Shown here piece after piece: positions 17,310 through 26,072 of a stretch of DNA of 36,083 nucleotides. This DNA comes from Bacteroidota bacterium (lineage in GTDB: Bacteria > Bacteroidota > Bacteroidia > Bacteroidales > FEN-979). Where the stretch lies: positions 1 to 36,083 of the forward strand of contig JAPLDK010000008.1 of the NCBI GenBank assembly GCA_026391775.1, given 5' to 3'. A program made the position numbers and the translations under genes. Below the pieces are notes generated by a model. That model was not told where the DNA came from. It worked only from the letters and a program-made list of their open reading frames with translations, and ran no database searches. Each line of letters opens with the position of its first letter. The stretch's first letter is position 1.

Positions 17310-19460
17310 TTATTTACTGCACTCCACTTCATCCACGAAAAGCCAGCATTTCTGACCTGTTGCATAATGCCAGGACGGATTTAATCCTTGGTTCTTTGCG
17401 AAAATTTTTATATATCTTGCCTGCCGGTTAATGCCGTCGCTTGAAATTTCCATTATCTCCGGCCTGGATTTTAAGCTTGAAGGTTCCGGCGCCCTGGGCT
17501 TAAATTCTCCGGCTTTTACAAAATTGTACCCGTCTGTACTTGTAAATATTTCCACTAAAACAGGAGGGAAAATATAAGAAGCTGTATATGTTAAAAAATT
17601 GATCCTGACCGAACCTATCTGTTTTTTCTGCCCAAGGTCAATTACTGCATGAAGGTCTTCATTCTGAAACCCAAGCCAGCATCCGTCATGGAAATTCTCA
17701 CTGCCATGGATCCCGTCGGTCAGCGTATAATCATTTCCCTTATATTTTACTGATGGCTGGTTTTTTAATTCTACCTTACTTCCAACCGCTTCATGGGCAA
17801 CAAAGCCGATCGCCGCTGATGACTGAGAGGGAACTTCATGCAGAAATGCCTTGGCCCTCAGCCGGCAGGTTGTATCAATAGTTAGTGTATCGTAATAAAT
17901 GGCTGACGACATTGAAGGTAAGCTGCCATCCTGTGTAAAATGTATAATTGCTGAAGGGTCAGGACATGATAATCCGGCTCTCCACTTTTTTAAGACCGGA
18001 TTAAACACTGCTGAAATATGAACTTCCCTGTAGTTTACAGGCATAGAATCTGTTCTGAACGAGCCTGCTGGCAGCCCCCAATTGTCAAAGACTGATGCAG
18101 TGTCGGTATTTAAAAAGGCATATCTCACATAGAGTGGAGACGGTACATCGTTACTGTAGACCATTAAGGAGCTTCCCGCGATCAATACATGGGCCGGCCT
18201 GAAGATTCCGTCGCTCCCTGCTATCCTGAAGCCGCCCAGGCGGTCGCTTTTCCCAGACAGTAAATCGGTATTTTTTAAATACACCTGTATCCGATCCCCC
18301 TCAACCTTTGAGAACCTGTAAGCAGGACTAGCCGCGGATCTCAGGCTTGTCTGGTTATATGCTTTTGTGAATGCAAGCAAAGCAAGACGATGGCCAACTT
18401 CCTCCTTGTTTTTCGGGTGGATGTCATTCAGATTTCCTATATCCAGTGTCACTGCCATCCCCGTATTTTCCAGATCAAGCGCTTTCTCCTGGGCTTCTCT
18501 CAGGTAACCGCTGGCTTCATCATAATCTCCATAATCATATGGAGCGATCTGGACGAACAGAAAAGGAAGATCAGGTTTTTGCCAATATTTACGCCAGGAG
18601 ATTATCATGCTTTTAAAAAGCGTGGAATACAGCTCAGGGTCATACCGGTTCGACTCTCCCTGGTACCAGATAAATCCTTTGATACTGTATTGGTGAAGGG
18701 GATTGATCATGCCGTTGAATAATACGGAAGGTGCGGAGGCCTCCCATTTCGGGTTGTTGGGATGATTCAGGTAATATGTAAGGCCGGGAATGTATCTTAA
18801 ATATTCATCAGGAGTCCAGGCTTCAGCAGGGGTACCTCCCCAGCTCGAAACAATCAAACCCACGGGAACATTAAACTTTTTATAGATTTCAAGACCGAAA
18901 TAGAAAGCGGTAGCGCTGAAATTCAGGATGGAGGATGAATCGGCGGGAAACCATCTGGCATGGCATGAATCCGACGGAGTTTGCTGTACCTGCTTCTCCA
19001 CTGTGCAAAGCCTCATTTTATGCAGGTCGGTAGCATCAATCTTCTTCTTCAGATCCGTATAACAGTTCCAGCCACCAAGGTCACGAAAGGTAAATTCCAT
19101 ATTAGATTGCCCGCTGCAGACCCAGACTTCACCTACCATCACGTCTCTGACCTCCACTATGTTCTTCCCGGAAAATCGTATTGTAAACGGGCCGCCCGGA
19201 CCCCCCGAAAAAAGTTTGATCTTCCATTTGCCTTCCTGGTCCGCTTGAACAGAATAGGTTTTATTGTTCCAGCTTGTGAAAACACTAATGGATTCACCCG
19301 GATCGGCCCGGCCCCAGAGGTTTACCTGACTGAACTCCTGCAGGACCATATGATCTGAAAGTACCTTAGGAATAATGACCTCCCCGCTTATGGAATTCAT
19401 CGCCAGAAAAAAAAGTAATGAACAAAGCAGCCTTTTGATGAGTCTGAAAATAGTTTCCAA
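17310..19460 (-). CDS. Sialate O-acetylesterase family esterase with C-terminal carbohydrate-binding-like domains
   Basis: A 716-residue exported SGNH-type esterase (SASA/DUF303 family) that probably removes O-acetyl groups from sialic acid or other acetylated glycans. The signal peptide spans about 1-26. A beta domain (about 27-110, PKVLSDHMVLQEF) precedes the catalytic fold. The catalytic serine is S119 in CSGQSNMEF, the block FIWYQGESN is conserved, and the Asp/His pair is D346/H348 in DIHPKN. After about residue 500 comes a chitobiase/beta-hexosaminidase C-terminal-like unit (IIHFTQDGSLPS). An F5/8C-like discoidin domain follows (about 555-716, IDLGQKKQIGSVRI, then ARYIKIFAKN). It is divergent from the fucosidase gene with 61 bp between, suggesting shared control. 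Confidence 0.9.
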   Translation of the reverse strand: METIFRLIKRLLCSLLFFLAMNSISGEVIIPKVLSDHMVLQEFSQVNLWGRADPGESISVFTSWNNKTYSVQADQEGKWKIKLFSGGPGGPFTIRFSGKNIVEVRDVMVGEVWVCSGQSNMEFTFRDLGGWNCYTDLKKKIDATDLHKMRLCTVEKQVQQTPSDSCHARWFPADSSSILNFSATAFYFGLEIYKKFNVPVGLIVSSWGGTPAEAWTPDEYLRYIPGLTYYLNHPNNPKWEASAPSVLFNGMINPLHQYSIKGFIWYQGESNRYDPELYSTLFKSMIISWRKYWQKPDLPFLFVQIAPYDYGDYDEASGYLREAQEKALDLENTGMAVTLDIGNLNDIHPKNKEEVGHRLALLAFTKAYNQTSLRSAASPAYRFSKVEGDRIQVYLKNTDLLSGKSDRLGGFRIAGSDGIFRPAHVLIAGSSLMVYSNDVPSPLYVRYAFLNTDTASVFDNWGLPAGSFRTDSMPVNYREVHISAVFNPVLKKWRAGLSCPDPSAIIHFTQDGSLPSMSSAIYYDTLTIDTTCRLRAKAFLHEVPSQSSAAIGFVAHEAVGSKVELKNQPSVKYKGNDYTLTDGIHGSENFHDGCWLGFQNEDLHAVIDLGQKKQIGSVRINFLTYTASYIFPPVLVEIFTSTDGYNFVKAGEFKPRAPEPSSLKSRPEIMEISSDGINRQARYIKIFAKNQGLNPSWHYATGQKCWLFVDEVECSK

Positions 19461-19521
19461 TGGTCAGATTTTATAATTTTATCGCCGATTACGTCTATCA
19501 ATTCTCAAAACAAATATACCA

Positions 19522-21570
19522 ATGAAACGACCACTGATTCTGATTTTATTTTCTTTTTGCCTGATCTCAAGGCTTGCTGCCCAGAAGGAAACAGCAGCTC
19601 AGCATGATACACGCATGCAATGGTGGAGTGAAGCCCGCTTTGGAATGTTTATTCACTGGGGACTTTATGCCGTTCCTGCGGGGACATGGGATGGAAAAAC
19701 CGGTTACGGGGAATGGATCCGTACATCGGCCCAGATCCCCCTGGAAACTTACAACAAGTTCCAGCCCCAGTTCAACCCGGCCGGTTTTAATGCGGATGAA
19801 TGGGTTAAAGCAGCCCGGGATGCCGGAATGAAATATATAGTGATCACTTCAAAGCATCATGATGGCTTTTGCATGTTCGATACCAAACAAACAGATTTCA
19901 ACATCATGAAAACACCTTTTCAGCGCGACCCGATGAAAGAACTCGCTGCTGCCTGCCAAAAATATGGTATCAGGTTTTGTTTTTATTATTCAATCATGGA
20001 TTGGCATCATCCCGATTACCTGCCGAGGAGGGAATGGGAAAAAAACCGTCCGGTGGGGGATGCCGATTATGAAAAGTATGTGGCTTACATGAAAGCAGGA
20101 TTGAAAGAATTGCTTACCCAATACGGCAATATCGGTGTGCTTTGGTTCGACGGGGAATGGGAACCAACATGGAACCAGGCACAAGGGCTCGACCTGTATA
20201 ATTATGTAAGGAGCCTTCAGCCTTCAATCATTATCAATAACCGTGTTGGCGCAGGAAGACTGGATATGGAAGGAATGACTAAACAGGGGATGTTCGGGGG
20301 CGATTTCGGTACACCAGAGCAGCAAATCCCTCTTACAGGACTGCCCGGTTCCTATTGGGAAACCTGCATGACCATGAACGATCACTGGGGATATAACAAC
20401 AATGATAAAAACTTCAAGAGTTCGAAGGAAATTATCCGCATGCTTGCAGATATCGCTTCAAAGGGTGGCAATTACCTGCTGAATGTAGGGCCGACAGCCC
20501 TCGGAACGTTTCCCCGGGAGAGTATCGAAAGGCTAAAGGAGATTGGTAAATGGATGGAGTTTAACTCCGAGTCAATTTACGGTACGAAGGCCAGCCCCTT
20601 CACCTCAACCCCCTGGGGAAGATGTACCATGAAGACCACTAAAGGCGGCTTCAGGCTGTATCTTCATGTATTCGACTGGCCGGGAAACAATCAACTCCTT
20701 GTGGGAGGTTGTCTGAATAAAGTGAACAAGGCCTTCATTCTTTCCGATAAAAAGCATCTGGTTCTCAAAACGGGCCGAATCAATGATGCAATTACTATCG
20801 ATTTGCCTGTAAACCCTCCCGACACAATAAATACTGTTGTTGTAATCGACCTCAAAGGTGAACCTGATTTTACAAATCCGCCCGAGATCGTTACCGATTT
20901 TTCCTGCCTTGTCGATACCCTTAAAGTCACACTCAGTTCTTCCCGTCCAAATGTCCAGATCAGGTTTTTAGTAAGCGACACTGTGAGGCAGGTTGATACA
21001 GGAGGAGTCTTTTACAAAGAGCCTTTTTATCTTTACAGGGGATGTTATGTAAATGCAAGATGCTTCAGGGACGGCAAACCGGTAAGCAGAACCAGCAGCA
21101 GGCTCTTTATCCAAAAGATCCCAACGGTTGCAAGGGCTGTATCTGATCTGAAACCGGGGCTTGCCTATCGGTATTTTGAAGGAGAATGGGATAAAATGCC
21201 GAATTTCAAGAAACTCCAGCAATGGTATTTTGGTGTAGTGGATACAATCACTCTGGCACCGAAAAAACGCAATGAAAATTTTGCACTGTATTTTTTCGGG
21301 TATGTAAAAGTCCCGAAACGGGCATTGTACAGGTTCACTCTTTCTTCCGATGATGGCAGTAAGCTCTTCCTTGATGGTTTGCTTTCGATCAATAACGACG
21401 GGCTTCATTCAATGCAGGAAAAAAGCCTGGAACAAGGACTGAACGCTGGATACCACGCCATAAAGGTGGAGTATTTCCAGAGAACCGGAAGTACAGACCT
21501 CCGGCTGTATATCGAAGGCCCTGGAATACCCAAAACATTGATAAAAAAAGAAATGCTCTTCCATGATTAA
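19522..21570 (+). CDS. GH29 alpha-L-fucosidase with C-terminal PA14-like domain
   Basis: A 682-residue exported glycosidase removing terminal alpha-L-fucose from glycans. The signal peptide is MKRPLILILFSFCLISRLAA. The GH29 barrel spans about 28-340 with RFGMFIHWGLYAVPAGTW, ITSKHHDGFCMFDT and the catalytic nucleophile D210 in VLWFDGEW. ASKGGNYLLNVGPTALG marks the barrel end. The beta-sandwich is followed by a chitobiase C-terminal-like unit (about 455-530) and a PA14-like domain (about 545-682, YRFTLSSDDGSKLFLDG), probably glycan-binding. The acid/base residue cannot be placed reliably because it varies in GH29. The stop overlaps the next gene by 8 bp, so the mannosidase is probably translated by coupling. 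Confidence 0.94.
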   Translation: MKRPLILILFSFCLISRLAAQKETAAQHDTRMQWWSEARFGMFIHWGLYAVPAGTWDGKTGYGEWIRTSAQIPLETYNKFQPQFNPAGFNADEWVKAARDAGMKYIVITSKHHDGFCMFDTKQTDFNIMKTPFQRDPMKELAAACQKYGIRFCFYYSIMDWHHPDYLPRREWEKNRPVGDADYEKYVAYMKAGLKELLTQYGNIGVLWFDGEWEPTWNQAQGLDLYNYVRSLQPSIIINNRVGAGRLDMEGMTKQGMFGGDFGTPEQQIPLTGLPGSYWETCMTMNDHWGYNNNDKNFKSSKEIIRMLADIASKGGNYLLNVGPTALGTFPRESIERLKEIGKWMEFNSESIYGTKASPFTSTPWGRCTMKTTKGGFRLYLHVFDWPGNNQLLVGGCLNKVNKAFILSDKKHLVLKTGRINDAITIDLPVNPPDTINTVVVIDLKGEPDFTNPPEIVTDFSCLVDTLKVTLSSSRPNVQIRFLVSDTVRQVDTGGVFYKEPFYLYRGCYVNARCFRDGKPVSRTSSRLFIQKIPTVARAVSDLKPGLAYRYFEGEWDKMPNFKKLQQWYFGVVDTITLAPKKRNENFALYFFGYVKVPKRALYRFTLSSDDGSKLFLDGLLSINNDGLHSMQEKSLEQGLNAGYHAIKVEYFQRTGSTDLRLYIEGPGIPKTLIKKEMLFHD

Positions 21571-24500
21571 GCCTGCCATGCTTGTGAGACTGGCGCTTCT
21601 TCTGCTGTTAGCTTCCAATGGAGTGACAGCTGCTGAAAAGGCAAGCTGGCCTTCCACATTTTTCATGGGATGGGAACACTCGGTTAAAGGAGGAGGATTC
21701 GGTTATCATTCCCCCGAACCGGATGTGAGGACTTCCCTGCTTGTGCGCTCTGAAGATTCTACCATGTATATTGAATGGGAAACTGGGAAAGTACCTCCAA
21801 CACTTACTTCAGATCATGTTCAGTTTGTGTGGATTTTCGGGATTGATGCCAATCCTGACAGCCATTCATACAAGTTATTCCTGAACGGGAAGTACTGCAT
21901 TAAGTTTGCCAATCCGGCTGTTTCGGAAAAAAAGGTCTGGACAGTGAATGGTGCCGATGATGTTTCCCTCACATTCCGGACTACCATGCTCGACAAGTAC
22001 AATGATCCCATGGGCTATGCCATACTCTCTGTGCCATCAGCATACATAAAAAAAGGGGAAAGGCAAATTATTAGGATTAGCGGGGAATCAGCAGAGAGCC
22101 ATACCTGGTATATGACATTCGAAGCCGGCGTCTCTGAAAAAATCACTGTTGCCCAGCAGGAGGCTGTTATCCGCGGAGAACAAAACATAGATTACTTTTC
22201 TGTAATTGCAGGTTTTGTGCATCTTGGCGATCCGGTAAAAGCAACAATAGAGCAATCCGTTGGCAAAAACACTGAGGTGACGATTCAGCCGGGGTATAAT
22301 TCATTCCGGCTGCAATTCCCTGCCAAGAAAGGACTTCACAAGGATATTGTGAAAATCTGTATGGATGGCAGGATCCCGGTAATAAAGGAAATCACTCTTT
22401 ATCCTGTCAGGCCCTGGAAGATCTACTTCGTTCAGCATGCTCATACCGACATCGGGTATACCAGGCCACAGACCGAGATCCTGCCCGAGCACCTGAGATA
22501 TATCGATTATGCGCTGGATTACTGCGACCAGACGGATTCTTTTCCCGAAGCGGCTAAATTCAGATGGACCTGCGAAACATCCTGGGCGGTGAACGAATAC
22601 CTAAGAACACGACCGGCTGCACAGATTGAGAGACTGAAACGCCGGGCTGCGGAAGGCCGGATAGAAATCACGGGCCTTTATCTGAATTCATCCGACCTGG
22701 GAGACGAAACCATCATCGCAGCTTCACTTCAGCCAGTGAACTATTTCCGAAGTATGGGGTTTAAGGTGACGACTGCCATGCAGGACGATATCAACGGTGT
22801 CCCCTGGTGCCTGGTCGATTACCTCAGCGGTGCCGGGATTGGCTTTCTGAACATGGGGCAGAATACCGACAGGGCCTTGAAACCCTTTGACAGGCCGACT
22901 ACCTTCTGGTGGGAAAGCCCTTCGGGTAAGAGGATCATCGTTAACCGCCCTGAACACTATATGTGGGGCAATAACATGGGCATCATCAACAGCAGGGAGG
23001 CTCTTGAAAGGAACCTCCTCACGCATCTCGGGGAAATTGCCGGCAAGGGCTATCCTTTCAATGAATATGCAATACAGTTCAGCGGGTATTTTACAGATAA
23101 TTCGCCTCCTTCTACTACAGCCTGCAGGATTGTGAAAGAATGGAACGAAACCTATGTATGGCCTGAACTGAGGCTTGCAACCATTTCCGAATTCCTGGAT
23201 CGGGTAAAGGAGAAGCATGCTTCGGAATTGCCCGTGATACACGGAGCCTGGCCCGACTGGTGGATCGACGGCTTCGGTTCTGCTGCCCTCACAACCGCTT
23301 ATACCCGCATGGCTCATGCCGACTTCATAGCCAATAACGGCCTTATGGCCATGGCCGTGATCGTGGGCGCTAAGCTCGGCGGTCATATGGGCGACCTGCA
23401 TCAGCAGATCTTTGAAGACCTGGCTTTTTATGATGAACATACCTTCGGGGCTGCCGAGAGCATCTCCGACCCGATGTGCGAAAACAGCGTGGTCCAGCTT
23501 GGCGAGAAACTCTCATACACCTGGGAAGCAGTCAAAAAAAACAGAATACTCAGGGAAGAAATCATGGGCTGCATTCAGGACCAGCTTCCTTCGTACAAAA
23601 AGGAAGCCTCAATCTCGGTTGTCAACACCCTGAACTGGAACCGTTCCGGAAATGTGAACATCTACATCGACCACCAGCTGCTGCCGGGCGACAGGCAGTT
23701 CAGGATACTTGATGTGGAGAATAAAGAAGTGATTGCCCAGGCTTGGAGCGAAAGGGCCGAAGGCAGTTACTGGACTCTGTTTGCAGATAAGGTTCCACCT
23801 TTGGGTTATAGTTCCTATCGCATAGAAGTTTCGGGTAAACCCGTCAGACACCCGGTCTTGACGAAGTTCACCGGTACACTTGAAAACCCCTGGTATGTTT
23901 TAAAAATCGATCCTGTTTCCGGTAAGATCATCAGCCTGTACGACAAGGATGCATACCGTGAACTTGTGGATTGCAATGCGAAATATGGTTTTGGAGAGTT
24001 TATATACGAAACTCTTGGCAAGAACAGGGAGCAGATATCCAACGGTCATCTTGAAGAATATAACATGAAAGCCTGGGAAAAGATAAAAGTCTCCGATATA
24101 ATGGAAGGGCCGGTATGGACAAGCGTTACGCTTAACGGACAGCTTCCCGCCTGTGCATCAGACGAAGGGATACAATGTGAGATCAGGCTCTATAGCACCG
24201 CAAAGAAGATTGAATTCAGGTACTCCATGAGGAAACTTGCAGTTACCGACCCCGAAGGAGTATATGTTTCCTTTCCTTTCAACATGAAAAAAGATAACAA
24301 GCTGTTCTTTGAAGTCGCAGGTGCCACGGTGGAGGCTGGAAAGGACCAGATCAATGGTTCGGCCACTGACTGGCAGGGGATCCAGAATTTTATTTCCCTT
24401 ACAGATGACAGTTGCGGCGTGGTGTTTGTATCTCCCGAGATCCCGATCGTTCAGCTTGGCGATTTCAACCTTGGAAAATTCCAGCCTTTGGTTCAGAAGC

Positions 24501-25000
24501 CAAAACCCGTAATTTATTCCTGGGTCCTGAATAATTACTGGACCACGAACTTTCTTGCAAGCCAGGAAGGGGAATTGAAATGGACTTACCAGGTAACATC
24601 CGGTTCGGTTGTGTGCAATGATGAAGCTGCCCGCTTTGCATGGAGTGTTCGGGTACCAATGCTTGCCAGGGTGTTGCCTGCCTCAGGCTTCGAAAATAGC
24701 AAAGCCACGGAAGCAGGGTTTATGGGAAACATCCCGCAAAACCTTCTTCTCATTGATGCCCTGCCGGTAGCCGGCCAAAAGGGAATTGTTTACCACCTGC
24801 GTGAAACAGCAGGACGGTCAGCCAGCTTCGACCCCATGACGCTGTTGAAAACGCCGGTTCCCGGCTCTGCAGCAGGCAAGAAATACCTTAGGGTTGCGCT
24901 CCTTAATGTACTTGGCGAAGAAATCAGGCCCCTGACAGGGGAGATGAACATTGCCGCCTTTGAAACAGTATTTATTAAACTGGCATGGGATGAACAATAA
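21563..25000 (+). CDS. GH38-like alpha-mannosidase family glycoside hydrolase
   Basis: A 1145-residue exported protein. The signal peptide is MIKPAMLVRLALLLLLASNG. Residues about 25-285 are an extra N-terminal beta-rich region not typical of classic alpha-mannosidases. The GH38 catalytic domain begins QHAHTDIGYT: H294 and D296 match the zinc-binding HxD of the family. D408 or D409 in MQDDINGVPW sits where the nucleophile is expected, and H626 in YDEHTFGAAESI may be the last zinc ligand. The last 480 residues form the large beta-sandwich region. Family members cleave alpha-mannosides, but this divergent branch may act on another sugar. The start overlaps the fucosidase stop by 8 bp, and the stop overlaps carA by 11 bp. 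Confidence 0.87.
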   Translation: MIKPAMLVRLALLLLLASNGVTAAEKASWPSTFFMGWEHSVKGGGFGYHSPEPDVRTSLLVRSEDSTMYIEWETGKVPPTLTSDHVQFVWIFGIDANPDSHSYKLFLNGKYCIKFANPAVSEKKVWTVNGADDVSLTFRTTMLDKYNDPMGYAILSVPSAYIKKGERQIIRISGESAESHTWYMTFEAGVSEKITVAQQEAVIRGEQNIDYFSVIAGFVHLGDPVKATIEQSVGKNTEVTIQPGYNSFRLQFPAKKGLHKDIVKICMDGRIPVIKEITLYPVRPWKIYFVQHAHTDIGYTRPQTEILPEHLRYIDYALDYCDQTDSFPEAAKFRWTCETSWAVNEYLRTRPAAQIERLKRRAAEGRIEITGLYLNSSDLGDETIIAASLQPVNYFRSMGFKVTTAMQDDINGVPWCLVDYLSGAGIGFLNMGQNTDRALKPFDRPTTFWWESPSGKRIIVNRPEHYMWGNNMGIINSREALERNLLTHLGEIAGKGYPFNEYAIQFSGYFTDNSPPSTTACRIVKEWNETYVWPELRLATISEFLDRVKEKHASELPVIHGAWPDWWIDGFGSAALTTAYTRMAHADFIANNGLMAMAVIVGAKLGGHMGDLHQQIFEDLAFYDEHTFGAAESISDPMCENSVVQLGEKLSYTWEAVKKNRILREEIMGCIQDQLPSYKKEASISVVNTLNWNRSGNVNIYIDHQLLPGDRQFRILDVENKEVIAQAWSERAEGSYWTLFADKVPPLGYSSYRIEVSGKPVRHPVLTKFTGTLENPWYVLKIDPVSGKIISLYDKDAYRELVDCNAKYGFGEFIYETLGKNREQISNGHLEEYNMKAWEKIKVSDIMEGPVWTSVTLNGQLPACASDEGIQCEIRLYSTAKKIEFRYSMRKLAVTDPEGVYVSFPFNMKKDNKLFFEVAGATVEAGKDQINGSATDWQGIQNFISLTDDSCGVVFVSPEIPIVQLGDFNLGKFQPLVQKPKPVIYSWVLNNYWTTNFLASQEGELKWTYQVTSGSVVCNDEAARFAWSVRVPMLARVLPASGFENSKATEAGFMGNIPQNLLLIDALPVAGQKGIVYHLRETAGRSASFDPMTLLKTPVPGSAAGKKYLRVALLNVLGEEIRPLTGEMNIAAFETVFIKLAWDEQ

Positions 25001-26072
25001 AAGTTATCTGATCCTGGACGACGGTACCAGGCTTGAAGGGAAGCAGTTCGGGGCCGACCGCTCCGTTGCAGGGGAAGTTGTGTTCAACACAGCCATGACC
25101 GGTTACCCTGAAAGCCTTACCGATCCCTCCTACAAAGGACAGATACTGATACTTACTTTCCCACTGATAGGGAACTACGGGGTTCCCCGCGACCATTTCG
25201 AAAAAGGCCTGTCCAGGTTTCTCGAGTCGGACCACGTGCATATCACCGGCCTTATCATTTCGGATTATTCCGTTGATTACAGCCATTGGAATGCCATGAA
25301 AAGCCTTTCTGACTGGCTGCGCGAATATAATATTCCCGGTTTGTACGGCATCGACACCAGGGCCCTCACCAAACACCTCCGTGAAAAGGGCACTATGCTC
25401 GGCAAGCTCATTTCGCCCACCGAGGGTGAAATTGATTGGTACGATCCCAACAAGGACAACCTTGTGGCAATGGTCAGTATTCCTAAGCCCCAGGTTTACG
25501 AAGGGAATGATCAGAAAGTGATCCTGGTCGACTGCGGGGTGAAGAACAATATACTTCGCTGCCTGATCGACCTTGGCATAACCGTTAAAAGGGTGCCATG
25601 GGATTATAATTTTACCAATGAGGATTATGGCGGATTGGTTCTCTCGAATGGTCCGGGCGATCCCCGTATGTGCGAATCAACCATCAGCCATGTTGCAAAA
25701 GCGCTTGAGAGGGATACGCCAATATTCGGGATCTGCCTTGGTAACCAGCTGCTCTCGATCGCAGGAGGAGCAAAGACCTATAAACTCAAATACGGCCATA
25801 GGGGATACAACCAGCCGGTACTGCAGGCCGGTACAAACCGGGCATATATTACAAGCCAGAACCATGGGTTTGCGGTAGACAATGAAACTCTGGGAAATGC
25901 ATGGGAACCTTATTTTATCAACCTTAACGACAATACCAACGAGGGGATAAGGCATAAAACCAAACCGTTCATATCGACCCAGTTCCATCCCGAAGCATCA
26001 GGCGGCCCCAACGATACACGTTTCCTGTTTGATGAGTTTTACAGATTGATGGAGAAAGGCAATAAGAAATGA
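24990..26072 (+). CDS. carA: Carbamoyl-phosphate synthase small (glutaminase) subunit
   Basis: Supplies ammonia from glutamine to CarB for carbamoyl phosphate, feeding pyrimidine and arginine synthesis. With the start at 24990 ([17 protein letters not shown]) the protein is 360 residues, the usual size. The frame opens 13 codons earlier, but that start lies well inside the mannosidase gene and adds residues absent from the family. The N-terminal domain has [20 protein letters not shown]. The class I amidotransferase domain carries C249 in [10 protein letters not shown] (most homologues have H where N stands) and the pair H333/E335 in [18 protein letters not shown] and TNEGIRHK resemble the eukaryotic CAD sequence. 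The ATG lies inside the last codons of the mannosidase gene, and the stop overlaps carB by 4 bp. Confidence 0.96.
   Translation: MNNKSYLILDDGTRLEGKQFGADRSVAGEVVFNTAMTGYPESLTDPSYKGQILILTFPLIGNYGVPRDHFEKGLSRFLESDHVHITGLIISDYSVDYSHWNAMKSLSDWLREYNIPGLYGIDTRALTKHLREKGTMLGKLISPTEGEIDWYDPNKDNLVAMVSIPKPQVYEGNDQKVILVDCGVKNNILRCLIDLGITVKRVPWDYNFTNEDYGGLVLSNGPGDPRMCESTISHVAKALERDTPIFGICLGNQLLSIAGGAKTYKLKYGHRGYNQPVLQAGTNRAYITSQNHGFAVDNETLGNAWEPYFINLNDNTNEGIRHKTKPFISTQFHPEASGGPNDTRFLFDEFYRLMEKGNKK

Noticed and set aside
19511-19518. TATATTTG on the minus strand upstream of the esterase gene, matching the Bacteroidota -7 box TAnnTTTG
   Set aside because: No matching -33 element at proper distance was found, and an 8-base match with two free positions is common in AT-rich DNA.
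22724-23440. Minus-strand open frame of 238 codons inside the mannosidase gene
   Set aside because: It is antisense to the catalytic part of the GH38-like gene and has no protein-like pattern.
24951-24989. Earlier start for carA
   Set aside because: It lies inside the mannosidase reading frame and adds residues before the conserved [13 protein letters not shown] start of the family.
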